Origin: Trebonia sp963773105
Lineage (GTDB): Bacteria > Actinomycetota > Actinomycetes > Streptosporangiales > Streptosporangiaceae
Assembly: GCA_963773105.1 (NCBI GenBank)
Contig: CAVZAA010000003.1
Location: forward strand, 1,426,001 to 1,490,000
Reading direction: 5' to 3'
DNA: 64,000 nt
Position numbers and translations under genes: made by a program. Positions 51,156 through 59,724 of the stretch are shown here, one piece after another. Position 1 is the stretch's first letter; the number at the start of each line of letters is the position of its first letter. The notes under the pieces are model-generated. The model was not told the origin of the DNA. It saw nothing but the letters and a program-made list of their open reading frames with translations, and made no database searches.

Positions 51156-51559
51156 TCGAAGGAGACATCGTTCAGTCAGGCGCGGGGGCAGCGCAGACCT
51201 ATAGCAGCGGGGGCGCCAGCGGGCGCGGGGCCGCCAACCTCGGCGACATCCTGGAGCGCATCCTCGACAAGGGCCTGGTGATCGCAGGCGACATCAAGGT
51301 CAACCTCCTCGACATCGAGCTGCTTACGATCAAGCTCCGGCTGGTGATCGCCTCGCTCGATACCGCCAGGGAGGTGGGAATCAACTGGTGGGAGAACGAT
51401 CCCTGGCTGAGCGCTGACGCTGCGCGGCGCTCGGACATCGCCGTTCCGGCGGGGACGCCCGCCCCGATTCCCCGAGCGGGCGAGAGCGAGCTGCGCGCGG
51501 AGAACCGGCGGCTGCGCAGCCGCATCACCGAACTAGAAGCCGGCGGCGAGGACTACTAG
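51152..51559 (+). CDS. gvpJ: Second GvpA/GvpJ-type gas vesicle protein
   Basis: A 135-residue GvpA/J family protein. The core LGDILERILDKGLVIAGDI with LLDIELLTIKLRLVIASLD has the family pattern. A Ser/Gly-rich leader and a C-terminal extension with a coiled-coil-like ELRAENRRLRSRITELE end mark it as a minor GvpJ/GvpS-type protein. GvpJ is thought to nucleate or shape the vesicle. ATG 51152 overlaps gvpO by 4 bases. Confidence 0.82.
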   Translation: MIEGDIVQSGAGAAQTYSSGGASGRGAANLGDILERILDKGLVIAGDIKVNLLDIELLTIKLRLVIASLDTAREVGINWWENDPWLSADAARRSDIAVPAGTPAPIPRAGESELRAENRRLRSRITELEAGGEDY

Positions 51560-51567
51560 GGGGGACG

Positions 51568-52386
51568 ATGACCGGCTATCAGGGCGTCTGGGTATACGCC
51601 ATCGCCGATTCTGCTGGCGGCGACGTTTCCCTGCCCGCCGGCGTGGCCCGGACAGGGGTGCGCGCCATCGCGGCCGCGGAGCTGACGGCGCTGGCCAGCG
51701 ACGTCGACCTGGCCGAATTCGGTGAAGAGGCGCTGCGCCGGAATCTGGAGAACCTGCAGTGGCTGGAGGAAATGGCGCGGGCGCACCACAACGTCGTCGA
51801 CGCGGCCGCCCGGCTCTTCCCGGTGCTGCCGACCCGGTTTCCTACTGTCTACCGCAGTGAAGCCACCATGGTCGCCGCGCTGGCCGAACGCGGCGACCAG
51901 CTGAGTTCCGCGCTCGCGCGGGTCGGCGGGCGCATGGAGTGGGGTGTGAAGGCGTACGCCGTGCCGGCCGGGGAGGGTGACCCGTCGGCCCGGGAGGGCG
52001 ACGCGTCGGAGCCGATCACTGCGCCTGTGGCCGGCCCAGGCCCGGGCACGAGCGCAGAATCGGGGGCGGGGATGGCGTACCTGAAGCGGCGGCGCGCGCA
52101 GATCTCGGCGCGGCAGGAGTTCTCGCGGACCGCTGCGGCGAGCGCGCGGGAAGTGCACATCGAACTGTCAGGGCATGCCGCACAGGCGAGGCTCTATCCG
52201 CCGCAGGCGCCTGCGCTCAGTCGGACGAAGGCGCCGATGCTGCTCAATGCCGCCTACCTGATCGACGCCGACGGGGCGGCGGGGTTCCACTCGGTGGTCG
52301 CGGTGGCGGCGGCCGCGCATCCCGGTCTGAGGCTGGACCTCACAGGGCCGTGGCCACCGTACTCGTTCGCCGGACGGGAAGGCTGA
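51568..52386 (+). CDS. gvpL: Second GvpF/GvpL protein
   Basis: A 272-residue GvpF/L protein. It has WVYAIADSAGGD at the start, LFPVLPTRFPTVY for the RFG-like motif, and a C-terminal VVAVAAAAHPGLRLDLTGPWPPYSF. A Gly/Pro-rich linker splits its two halves. ATG 51568 follows GGGGGG. Two GvpF/L paralogues in one operon are normal in actinobacteria. Its stop overlaps the next gene start by one base (TGATG). Confidence 0.87.
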   Translation: MTGYQGVWVYAIADSAGGDVSLPAGVARTGVRAIAAAELTALASDVDLAEFGEEALRRNLENLQWLEEMARAHHNVVDAAARLFPVLPTRFPTVYRSEATMVAALAERGDQLSSALARVGGRMEWGVKAYAVPAGEGDPSAREGDASEPITAPVAGPGPGTSAESGAGMAYLKRRRAQISARQEFSRTAAASAREVHIELSGHAAQARLYPPQAPALSRTKAPMLLNAAYLIDADGAAGFHSVVAVAAAAHPGLRLDLTGPWPPYSFAGREG

Positions 52387-52655
52387 TGGACGCGTCCCGT
52401 AGACGCCTCTCGACCGAGCTGCCGGCCGACTTCCCAGCGGAGCGAGTTGCGCTGGTGGACCTGCTGGACCGGCTGCTCGCCGAGGGCGTGGTCGTGACCG
52501 GGGAGATCACCTTGTCCATCGCGGACGTCAACCTCGTCACCGTGTCGCTGCGCGCGCTGCTGGCATCGGTCAGCACCCTGACGGCCGTGCAGTCCAGCGT
52601 GCCGCGGTCAGCGGCGCAGCCCTCCGGAGCAAACTACAAGGGGGCAGTCACATGA
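52386..52655 (+). CDS. Third GvpA/J-family protein (GvpS-type)
   Basis: An 89-residue protein. The core ALVDLLDRLLAEGVVVTGEI with LSIADVNLVTVSLRALLAS matches the GvpA/J fold but is more divergent. It lacks long extensions. ATG 52386 overlaps the gvpL stop. It corresponds to GvpS or a minor GvpJ by position. It ends four bases into the GvpK start. Confidence 0.8.
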   Translation: MDASRRRLSTELPADFPAERVALVDLLDRLLAEGVVVTGEITLSIADVNLVTVSLRALLASVSTLTAVQSSVPRSAAQPSGANYKGAVT

Positions 52656-52939
52656 CGTATCGGGTCCGCATGGACGCAGGCGACGACCCGCGGGCGGCCG
52701 AGCGCAGCCTCGCCTGCCTTGTCCTGACGGTCGTGGAACTGCTCCGCCAACTCATGGAGCGGCAGGCGCTGCGCCGGGTGGAGGCGGGCTCCGTCACCGA
52801 CGAGCAAGCCGAGCGACTCGGCCGCACGCTGATGGCGCTGGACGAGCGGATGAAAGAGCTGGTCGAGCAGTTCGGCCTGGGCCGGGAGGACCTCAACCTC
52901 GACCTGGGCCCGCTCGGCACCCTGCTGCCCGAAGAGTGA
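52652..52939 (+). CDS. gvpK: Gas vesicle protein GvpK
   Basis: A 95-residue GvpK. The core RSLACLVLTVVELLRQLMERQALRRVE with VTDEQAERLGRTLMAL and the C-terminal FGLGREDLNLDLGPLG is diagnostic. GvpK is an essential accessory protein of vesicle assembly. It is the last gene of the operon. ATG 52652 overlaps the preceding stop by 4 bases. Confidence 0.9.
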   Translation: MTYRVRMDAGDDPRAAERSLACLVLTVVELLRQLMERQALRRVEAGSVTDEQAERLGRTLMALDERMKELVEQFGLGREDLNLDLGPLGTLLPEE

Positions 52940-53503
52940 GCCCCGAGAATGAGCACGCCCAGTGTCAGGGGCTACGCGCCTGCGAGCTGCTCCTGGCTCG
53001 TGGGTGACCACTGACCGGCGGCGAGGCCTGCTGGCAAATCAGAGGCGAGCCGACAGCTCTGCTGCCAGCCCCTGAGCTTATGGCTCCGATCCAACATGGC
53101 GGTGCACGGTCTCGTTTGGTGGGGTGACTTGCGCGGGGTGTCGCCGATCTCTTGGAGGGAAATATGTCGGCGTTCGGTGGAACCAGGGTCCGTTCGATAT
53201 GAACATCTTGATCTTGGGCCTTGGGGAGGACGTTCGGGTAGAACGCCAAGTCGTGTTTCCCGGGAGTTCGCGCGAACTCGAGGGTCCTCAGGGTGAACTC
53301 AGGGGTCCGGCATGACGATTCTCCCGCCGGCCCCGGGGGTTGCCGACGAACTCGGGGAGGCGGCGTCAGCCGGTTTCGCCTGCTGACGTTGCCGCTGGGC
53401 GCTCGTGGACAGCTGGGCACGGCGCCGTGGCTCGCGGTGGCGGGGGTAGGTGTTGTCTGGAATCAAGGACTCGAAGGTCCTGGTTCGGGCGGCGTGTCGT
53501 CTG
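52940..53503. other. Post-gvp intergenic region with a structured segment and repeat element
   Basis: About 564 bases without a supported gene. A 9-base inverted repeat, TCAGGGGCT (52965-52973) and AGCCCCTGA (53067-53075), spans 111 bases and may form a 3'-end RNA structure. The dispersed element lies at 53176-53220. The rest shows short frames only. Confidence 0.45.
53164..53220 (+). promoter_or_regulatory. Copy of the dispersed element with a 12-codon mini-frame
   Basis: GGTGGAACCAGGGTCC then GTTCGATATGAACATCTTGA forms the element copy at 53176-53220. It overlaps a 12-codon frame (ATG 53164, MSAFGGTRVRSI) with GGAGGG 4 bases upstream. Whether the mini-frame is translated is unknown. Confidence 0.4.
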
Positions 53504-54460
53504 CTAGATAGCGGCGGGTGGCGCCTCAGGGTTGATGCCCAGTGCGCTGAAGCGCGCGGCCAGGTCGTCGACCCATTGCGGTGGTGTGCGGTGGTCGTTC
53601 AGCGGGATTCCGGCTTCGCTGTGCCACAGCGCGTCGCCGAGGGCCTGGCGCAGGTTCCAGGCCATGATCCGGTCGGTCGACAGCTGCCGTCCGGTGGCCT
53701 GCTGGTAGTGGCGCATGACCGTGGTCAGCAGTTCCAGGCCGGGGCCCATGCCTGGGCCGGGGAAGGTGCGCAGCTCGTATTCGGGCTCGGCGGCCCCGGC
53801 GGTCGCGAAATCCATCACCAGCCGGAGTTCGTCGTGGTTCCACACCTGGTTGTCGCCATGGAAGTCGCCGTGCACGAGAACGGCCGGGCCAGGCGAGGCG
53901 AGCACGTCGTCGGCCCATTCGCACCAGCCGGTGACGGTCCGGTGCTGATCAGGCCGGACCCACCTCCCGAACCGCTCGCGCAAGGTCGCGGTCGTGGCCG
54001 GGGGCAGCACGGGGCCGGTGAGCGGGCCGGCTGCGGCCTCGACGCGCTGGCGGGTGGCCGGGTGGTGCAGGGCGGCCAGGAACTGCACGAGCTGCCCGGC
54101 CGCACGGTCCGGGTCGATCGAGCCGGCGACCTCGAACAGGGATGCCCCCGGCACGCGCCTGGTGATCAGGAGCAGGGGGTCGGTGCTGGCGGCGATGACC
54201 TCGGGCAGGAACGGGACCGCGGGCTCGCGCGCGAGCGCGGCCAGGACGCTGATCTCATGCGCCAGCTGGAGCGCGGCAGGACGCGACCAGGCGAATTTCA
54301 CGAAGCACTGCTCACCGACGGGCACGCTGCCCGAGTGCCACTGCGGGTCCTGTTTCCCGGCCGGGCCGGGGACCGTGACCGGGTACCCGCTCAGCTCAGG
54401 CGCCACGACCCGAAGGGCCTCGCTGAGCGCTGCGGCGGAGCATTCCGCCAGCCACGTCAT
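53504..54460 (-). CDS. Aminoglycoside phosphotransferase family kinase-like protein
   Basis: A protein of about 318 residues with the APH/choline-kinase fold. The catalytic loop is VHGDFHGDNQVWNH and the metal-binding motif LVMDFATAG (DxG type is replaced by DFA). An N-lobe Lys occurs in CFVKFAWSRP. ATG 54460 gives a normal N-terminus; an ATG at 54496 is possible. The family covers antibiotic resistance and small-molecule kinases, and the substrate cannot be judged. It is not obviously linked to the gvp operon or the catabolic cluster. Confidence 0.8.
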   Translation of the reverse strand: MTWLAECSAAALSEALRVVAPELSGYPVTVPGPAGKQDPQWHSGSVPVGEQCFVKFAWSRPAALQLAHEISVLAALAREPAVPFLPEVIAASTDPLLLITRRVPGASLFEVAGSIDPDRAAGQLVQFLAALHHPATRQRVEAAAGPLTGPVLPPATTATLRERFGRWVRPDQHRTVTGWCEWADDVLASPGPAVLVHGDFHGDNQVWNHDELRLVMDFATAGAAEPEYELRTFPGPGMGPGLELLTTVMRHYQQATGRQLSTDRIMAWNLRQALGDALWHSEAGIPLNDHRTPPQWVDDLAARFSALGINPEAPPAAI

Positions 54461-54654
54461 CCCCTGGGCCCCGGCCACGCCACGACTGTAGGGCACCGGG
54501 CAGCAGCCGCCAAACGACTTTCCGCGCCGCCGTGCACGGGTGCCCTAGCCGGCGTGGAGGGGGCGCGGGTCACGGTTGTGCTGTCCTGGAGCGGGCCGGG
54601 CTCAGGGCTCCCTGGCGCCTGCCGGGGCGCCTTCTGGCTGGTGCCGTCGGTGCG

Positions 54655-55177
54655 CTAGGTGGCGTGGCCGGGTGTGGTTTCCCCGGTCACGGCCTGCAGC
54701 GTGTCGCGGTCGAGCGACACCTCCAGGTTCGACTCCTGATGCGGCACGGAATCCACGCGCAGCCGGGTCAGCCGGACCTGCGAGATGCGCTATTTGCCGT
54801 CCGGGCAGCGGACGTAGCGTTCGTGGTAATGACCGAAGCCCTGCGCCGCGAAGCCGCGGCCCGGGTCGTCCACCCAGTCGAACATGGACCAGATGCCGCT
54901 TGCGTGATCCGCGTCGAGGAACTCGATCTCGGGCATGTGGCCTTGGTGGACCGTCACCTTGCGCGGGTCGGAGGCGGCCAGGTAGTTTCACCAGGTTGTC
55001 GGCTCCCTTGACGGTCGGCTGCTTCGCCTGCGGCGTTTTCGTGTTCTCGACGTAGAGTTCGAGGTCTTCGGTAAAGACGTCACGGAACTCGTCCCACAAG
55101 CGCAGGTCCATGCAGCGGAAATAACGCGCCTTGAGCTTCTGGATCTCATACAGGTCGCTGAGCCGCGATGCGTCCAT
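54655..55177 (-). pseudogene. SnoaL/NTF2-like protein gene, frameshifted and with a stop
   Basis: The start MDASRLSDLYEIQKLKARYFRCMD and VFTEDLELYV match NTF2-like (SnoaL_4) proteins of about 170 residues. Near 54986 one extra base in GTGAAACTACC breaks the frame; deleting it restores NLVKYLAASDPRKV and IEFLDADHASGIW. A TAG codon then interrupts PDGK*RISQVR near 54795, where a Trp is usual. The tail RLRVDSVPHQESNLEV reads to 54655. Two independent lesions make it a pseudogene. It lies at the start of the catabolic cluster, just downstream of the LLM gene. Confidence 0.75.
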
Positions 55178-55202
55178 GTCTCCTCCAAGCACAACAGCGG
55201 GC

Positions 55203-56084
55203 TTATTCGAACTTGGCGATCACGCCACGCATCGCTTCGAGCTGTTCTAGGTAGTGGGCCAGCGACTGGTGCACGAACCGCATCGACACAGTCGTGACAC
55301 CGGCGTCGTGCAACTCGGTCAGGGCTGCCTCAGCCTCGTCCGGGGCAGCGATCGGGTCGAGTCGCCGGCGCGGCCCGAGCACGACCTCAAGCGGACGCGC
55401 CCGATGCTGCCATTCCGGCCATTGCGCGGCCTCAGCGAGCCACCTGGCCGCCTTCGCCGGGGATACGGCGAACGGATACCACGCGTCGCCCAGAGCGACC
55501 GCCCGTCGCAGTGAGGTCATCGTGCGACCGCCGATCCACATCGGCACGTCCTGCTGCATTCCGCACGGCTCGACGATCATGTCGCGGAACCGGAAGTGGG
55601 AACCCGCGTAGGACGGCTCGCGGCGGCCGAAGGAGGCCCGCAGCGCGCGGATGGCGTCATCGGCACGGGCGCCACGGCCCTCGAACTGCGCCCCGAGCAC
55701 CTGGAACTCGGGTTCGAGATAACCCACTCCGAGCCCGAGGATAAGGCGCCCGCCGGAGATGCGGTCGAGAGTCCCGAATCGCTTGGCTATCTCCAGCGGG
55801 TGGTGATACGCCAGCACAAGCACCGACGTCGTCAACCGGATGTGCGTGGTGAAGGCAGCCAGGTACCCGAACGTGGCGAGCGGATCCCAGTAACACGGCC
55901 CGGGCAGGTCCGTGCCCTGACTCGGGATGGCCACATGCTCGCTGCAGGTGAGGTAGTCGTAACCGAGACGGTCGGCCGCCTCAGCGATCTGGCGCACGTC
56001 GTCGATCGTGCCGTGGCGTTCCCATTCGGCGTGCTCACCGGTGACCCGGGACAGCACTGGAGTGAGGAGACCGAATCGTGTCAT
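55203..56084 (-). CDS. LLM class F420-dependent oxidoreductase
   Basis: A 293-residue luciferase-like monooxygenase fold protein of the F420-dependent subfamily (TIGR03619-like). It has DYLTCSEHVAIP, the substrate/cofactor run TTSVLVLAYHHPLEIAK, LGLGVGYLEPEF and the late PMWIGG motif. It uses F420H2 in actinomycetes rather than flavin. Its start overlaps the stop of the upstream SDR gene, so the pair is translationally coupled. It probably reduces or oxidises a pathway intermediate. Confidence 0.88.
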   Translation of the reverse strand: MTRFGLLTPVLSRVTGEHAEWERHGTIDDVRQIAEAADRLGYDYLTCSEHVAIPSQGTDLPGPCYWDPLATFGYLAAFTTHIRLTTSVLVLAYHHPLEIAKRFGTLDRISGGRLILGLGVGYLEPEFQVLGAQFEGRGARADDAIRALRASFGRREPSYAGSHFRFRDMIVEPCGMQQDVPMWIGGRTMTSLRRAVALGDAWYPFAVSPAKAARWLAEAAQWPEWQHRARPLEVVLGPRRRLDPIAAPDEAEAALTELHDAGVTTVSMRFVHQSLAHYLEQLEAMRGVIAKFE

Positions 56085-56923
56085 TACCTTTTGCCGAAGC
56101 CTTGCTTTTTGTTGGTGAAGCCCGCGTCGACCGGCAACGTCACCCCGGTCACGTACCGGGCGTCGTCGGAAACCAGCCAGGCGATGGCGTTGGAGATGTC
56201 GATGGACTCGACCATGGCGACCGGGAGCGCGTTGCCCTCCGGGTTGGACATCTGGGGGTCCTGGGCGAGGATTTCCTGCATGACTTCGTTAACCACCATG
56301 GGTGTGTTCACGCCGGTGGGGTGGACGGAATTGACGCGGATGCGGTGCGAGGCGAGGATGTTCGCGTAGGAGCGCATGAGCCCGACAACCCCGTGCTTGG
56401 AGGCGGTGTAGCCGAGGCCACCGCGGGTGGGGCCGCCGATGCCGTTGATTCCCGCGGTGGAGCTGACCAGCACGATCGCGCCGCCTTGACCGCGCTCGAT
56501 CATCGACGGGATTGCGGTCTCGACGGTGTTGAACGCGCCGGTCAGGTTGACGTCGATCACGTCGCGCCAGGACTGGTAGGGCTCGCGCCCAGGCAGGGCT
56601 AGCGGTGCGATGCCCGCGTTCGCCAACAGGATGTCGACCGGTCCGATCTCCGCTGTGCCGGCGTCGAAGGCCTGCCTGAGCTGCTCCTCGTCGCGGACAT
56701 CGGCCTGCGCGGTGAAAATGCGTCGGTCGAGGGCCTCGACCTGCCTGGCTGTTTCGGCAAGGTCGTCGGGGGTGGACATCCGGTACGCGACACTGTCGAT
56801 CTGCCGACAGATGTCGATGGCGATGATGTCCGCGCCGTCTTGGGCGAGACGGACCGCGTGGCTACGGCCCTGGCCGCGAGCGGCACCAGTGATGAAGGCA
56901 ACCTTGCCTTCGAGCTTTCCCAT
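56084..56923 (-). CDS. Mycofactocin-type SDR oxidoreductase
   Basis: A 279-residue SDR. The motif FITGAARGQGRSHAVRLAQ is the hallmark of mycofactocin-coupled SDRs (TIGR03971-like), followed by ILLANAG and catalytic YTASKHG. It has the insert with NEVMQEIL that is typical of the subgroup. Such enzymes pass electrons to mycofactocin and oxidise alcohols in actinomycetes. It is directly coupled to the LLM gene. No mycofactocin biosynthesis genes are in the window. Confidence 0.9.
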   Translation of the reverse strand: MGKLEGKVAFITGAARGQGRSHAVRLAQDGADIIAIDICRQIDSVAYRMSTPDDLAETARQVEALDRRIFTAQADVRDEEQLRQAFDAGTAEIGPVDILLANAGIAPLALPGREPYQSWRDVIDVNLTGAFNTVETAIPSMIERGQGGAIVLVSSTAGINGIGGPTRGGLGYTASKHGVVGLMRSYANILASHRIRVNSVHPTGVNTPMVVNEVMQEILAQDPQMSNPEGNALPVAMVESIDISNAIAWLVSDDARYVTGVTLPVDAGFTNKKQGFGKR

Positions 56924-56956
56924 GACCGTGCGCCCTTCCGCTGCATAGACGAGGAC

Positions 56957-58150
56957 CTACTGACGTCGTCCTGGCGCGCCGAATGCCGGATCCGCTAGCG
57001 ACTCGTCGCCGATGCGCTCACGGAACCGGGCGTGGAAATGCTGCACGACAGGCTCGTTGCGCCCGAAGACGACGTAGCCCGGCGAACCGGGCGCTCGCAG
57101 GCCCGGCTCGGACTGCCCGGTGATCCACAGGTCCTCGGCGTTCACGATGTCCTCGCAACCGAAGCGCACTGACTCGTCGAGCTTCGCCCGCTCCTCGTCG
57201 GTCTCCGGCTGGTGACGGACGTAGACGGCGTGGATGCCGTGGCCCCCGTCCGGCTTCGAGCCGGGGAGTATCCAGTAGACCTCCATCTTCCCCGGAAACG
57301 CCGAGAAGCTGACCGACGGGAAGAGCCGGTACTGGATGGTGATGTGGCTAAGCGGATCCCACTGCTCCTCGGGCTGCTCGCGGAGGGCGTCGATCGAGCG
57401 CAGCGCCGACACCATGCGCACGTGCGGGCCGTAGAAGTCGACGGCCTGACGGCGCGAGACTAGGTAGCCGGAAAGCGTCTTCGCATGCAGGAAAGCGAAG
57501 TGGTAGTTCTCGCAGTAGGTGTCCCAGGCGTACTTCCAGTTGCCGCGGAACGGGTGCACATGGTGGCTGGTGTAGAGCGAGAACGACTCGAAGCCCCACT
57601 CGCCGAGTTCCGGGCCAAGTCCCTGCAGCAGCGTGTCGACCTCGATCGCGGGACCGGGTGTCGGGCTCCCGAAGATGAGACCGTACTTCTCGGCGACCGG
57701 CAGCCGGACCAGGCCGTGGTCGGGCCTGGACAGTTCGTCGAAGCCCTCCGGTTCGGGCACGCCGGCAAGGCTGCCGTCGCAGGCGTAGCGCCAGCCGTGA
57801 AACGGGCATGCGAGCGACCTGGCCTGCCCGGCTCCCTCGCCGATCCTGACGGCACGGTGCCGGCAGCTATTGAGGAAAAGCTGAACTTCGCCATTCTCGT
57901 CGCGCCAGAGCAGGAGGGGGCTATCGCCGATCTCCATGGTCCGCCAAGACCCGGGTTCCGGGACGTCGGCGCTCATCCCGAGCAGCATCGCGGTGCGTCC
58001 GAAGATCAGCTCACGTTCCCGTTGCAGCACGTCGGGCGAGGTGTAGGCGGTGACCGGCTCGCGCATCAGCTGCGGCGCGAGGTCGGTTGCCCGGCGGTCG
58101 ATCAGGTCAAGCATCCGCTTGGCCAGCGCGACCGTGCCAGAACGATTCAC
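56957..58150 (-). CDS. Rieske-type aromatic ring-hydroxylating oxygenase alpha subunit
   Basis: A 397-residue oxygenase. The Rieske [2Fe-2S] ligands are Cys96, His98, Cys115 and His118 in CRHRAVRIGEG and CPFHGW. The mononuclear iron ligands include His217 and His222 in NYHFAFLHAK. It introduces oxygen into an aromatic or other cyclic substrate. No ferredoxin or reductase gene is next to it. ATG 58150. It is divergent from the P450 gene, and a shared operator-like motif lies between them. Confidence 0.9.
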   Translation of the reverse strand: MNRSGTVALAKRMLDLIDRRATDLAPQLMREPVTAYTSPDVLQRERELIFGRTAMLLGMSADVPEPGSWRTMEIGDSPLLLWRDENGEVQLFLNSCRHRAVRIGEGAGQARSLACPFHGWRYACDGSLAGVPEPEGFDELSRPDHGLVRLPVAEKYGLIFGSPTPGPAIEVDTLLQGLGPELGEWGFESFSLYTSHHVHPFRGNWKYAWDTYCENYHFAFLHAKTLSGYLVSRRQAVDFYGPHVRMVSALRSIDALREQPEEQWDPLSHITIQYRLFPSVSFSAFPGKMEVYWILPGSKPDGGHGIHAVYVRHQPETDEERAKLDESVRFGCEDIVNAEDLWITGQSEPGLRAPGSPGYVVFGRNEPVVQHFHARFRERIGDESLADPAFGAPGRRQ

Positions 58151-58243
58151 GGTCCTCCTAGTCCCTTGGCCGGGCGTGGAAGAACTGGTCGACCGGACTG
58201 ACTGGCGGGTTGCTCACCAACGTCCTCCCCGGCAAGACCGAAA

Positions 58244-58258
58244 TGAGCGAGCGTTCAC
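58244..58258. promoter_or_regulatory. Operator-like motif, copy 1 (Rieske side)
   Basis: TGAGCGAGCGTTCAC lies 94 bases upstream of the Rieske gene. Its TGAGCG and CGTTCA halves are near-inverted repeats, typical of TetR-family sites. Flanks AAA and CCTTT extend the symmetry. Confidence 0.5.
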
Positions 58259-58323
58259 CTTTCTTACGGTATCACCCGGACGGGCGGCCACACAGGGTCG
58301 GCAAGCGGCATCTGGCATCGTCA

Positions 58324-58367
58324 TTGACCGGACGGACCACCTGGGCGGATAGTGAGCGAGCGTACAC
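58324..58367 (+). promoter_or_regulatory. P450 promoter with operator-like motif, copy 2
   Basis: TTGACC (58324-58329) and GATAGT (58348-58353) are spaced by 18 bases. TGAGCGAGCGTACAC at 58353-58367 starts at the end of the -10 box, as a repressor site would. The P450 gene starts at GTG 58395. Confidence 0.5.
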
Positions 58368-58394
58368 TTATCTGACCCTGGGAAAGCGGGAGAC

Positions 58395-59585
58395 GTGCCG
58401 GCGAGCCAGCGTGACATTAACTTCTTCGACCGGGCGGTAGTCGAGGATCCTTTCCCGTACTACGAGGAGATCCGATCGGCCGGGCGCGTCGTCTGGAACG
58501 ATCTCCTCCATGCCTGGATGGTCACTGGCTTCGAAGACTGCAAGGCGGTGCTGAGCGAGCCGTCGCGGTTCTCGAACGCGCAGTATCGTGACCCGGCGAA
58601 GGTGTGGTGGTTCGAGGCGCCGAACATGGTGATGGCCGATCCCCCGGATAACCGGCGGCTGCGCCAGCCGCTGGCGCCCATGTTCACCCGCGGCTCGGTT
58701 GCACGGTTGGAGACGCGCATCGTCGATGTCGTCGACGACCTGCTCGCTCCCCTGGTCGCGTCACCAGACGGGTTCGACATCATCCGCGACTTCACGATGA
58801 TTCCGACCGTCATTCTCGCCGAGATGATCGGGGTGCCGCGTTCGCGCCAGGAGGATTTCCGGCGGTGGTCGAGCACGATCGCCGGCTCCCTCGCCTACGG
58901 CAACGAAGATCCGCAGGCGCTGGAGCGGATGCGGCAGGCGAGCGCGGAGCTCAAGCTGTACCTGGAGGAGGAGCTCGAACAACATCGCCGCGCGCCGTCC
59001 GACGACTTGCTGAGCTCCATGCTGCAGCTCCCGTCCGAACTCCGGATGAGCGACGCCGAGATCCGCTCCACGATCTCCGTCCTGCTGCTCGCCGGTTACG
59101 ACACGACGGCGAAACTGATGTCGAACTGCCTGGTCGTGCTCGAGCGCCACCCCGACCAGCGCCGGCTGGTTGTCGACGATCCGACGCTGATCCCGGCCGC
59201 GATCGAGGAGGTGCTGCGGTGGTGCGGTGTCCTGCACGGCGTCCTGCGGACCGTCGAGGAGGACACGGACCTATGCGGAACCACGGTTGCCAAGGGGCAG
59301 ATGGTCTGCACGATGCCGGCTGCCGCCAATCGTGACCCGGACCGGTGGCCGGACCCGCTGCGGTTCGACATCCGGCGCGAGCAGAAGCCCCACCTCGGTT
59401 TCGGCCACGGGCATCACCTGTGCATCGGCGCGCCGCTCGCCCGGCTGGAGACGAAGATCGCGCTGGACCGCTTGCTGCGCCTAGCGCCGGAGTACTCACT
59501 GCGCGACGTCGACTACGGCAAGGCATGGTTCGTCCGCGGCCCCGAGCGGGGGATGTTCCAGGTGACGGTCCCCGCGCCCGCGTGA
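58395..59585 (+). CDS. Cytochrome P450
   Basis: A 396-residue soluble bacterial P450. The I-helix oxygen motif is LLLAGYDTT, the K-helix ExxR is EEVLR, and the heme-binding loop FGHGHHLCIG gives Cys343 as iron ligand. GTG 58395 has GGGAG upstream. It probably hydroxylates the same class of substrate as the Rieske oxygenase opposite it. The likely electron-transfer partner genes are not in the window. It is the first gene of a plus-strand run of catabolic genes. Confidence 0.95.
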   Translation: MPASQRDINFFDRAVVEDPFPYYEEIRSAGRVVWNDLLHAWMVTGFEDCKAVLSEPSRFSNAQYRDPAKVWWFEAPNMVMADPPDNRRLRQPLAPMFTRGSVARLETRIVDVVDDLLAPLVASPDGFDIIRDFTMIPTVILAEMIGVPRSRQEDFRRWSSTIAGSLAYGNEDPQALERMRQASAELKLYLEEELEQHRRAPSDDLLSSMLQLPSELRMSDAEIRSTISVLLLAGYDTTAKLMSNCLVVLERHPDQRRLVVDDPTLIPAAIEEVLRWCGVLHGVLRTVEEDTDLCGTTVAKGQMVCTMPAAANRDPDRWPDPLRFDIRREQKPHLGFGHGHHLCIGAPLARLETKIALDRLLRLAPEYSLRDVDYGKAWFVRGPERGMFQVTVPAPA

Positions 59586-59637
59586 CTGATCCGTGAAGCT
59601 CGTGGTGTTCGCCGCGATCCGCGTCTCGCTTAGCGGG

Positions 59638-59655
59638 AAAGTATGCGTTCACTTT
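59638..59655. promoter_or_regulatory. Operator-like motif, copy 3 (SDR side)
   Basis: AAAGTATGCGTTCACTTT shares GCGTTCACTTT with copy 1 and has AAAGT/ACTTT arms. It lies 70 bases upstream of the SDR start, after the P450 gene. Confidence 0.45.
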
Positions 59656-59724
59656 GCTAGTATCGAGAGACGCAATTGGGGGCTACCGCTCTCTATCTCA
59701 GCTTGGGAGTGCTTCTTGGGATCG

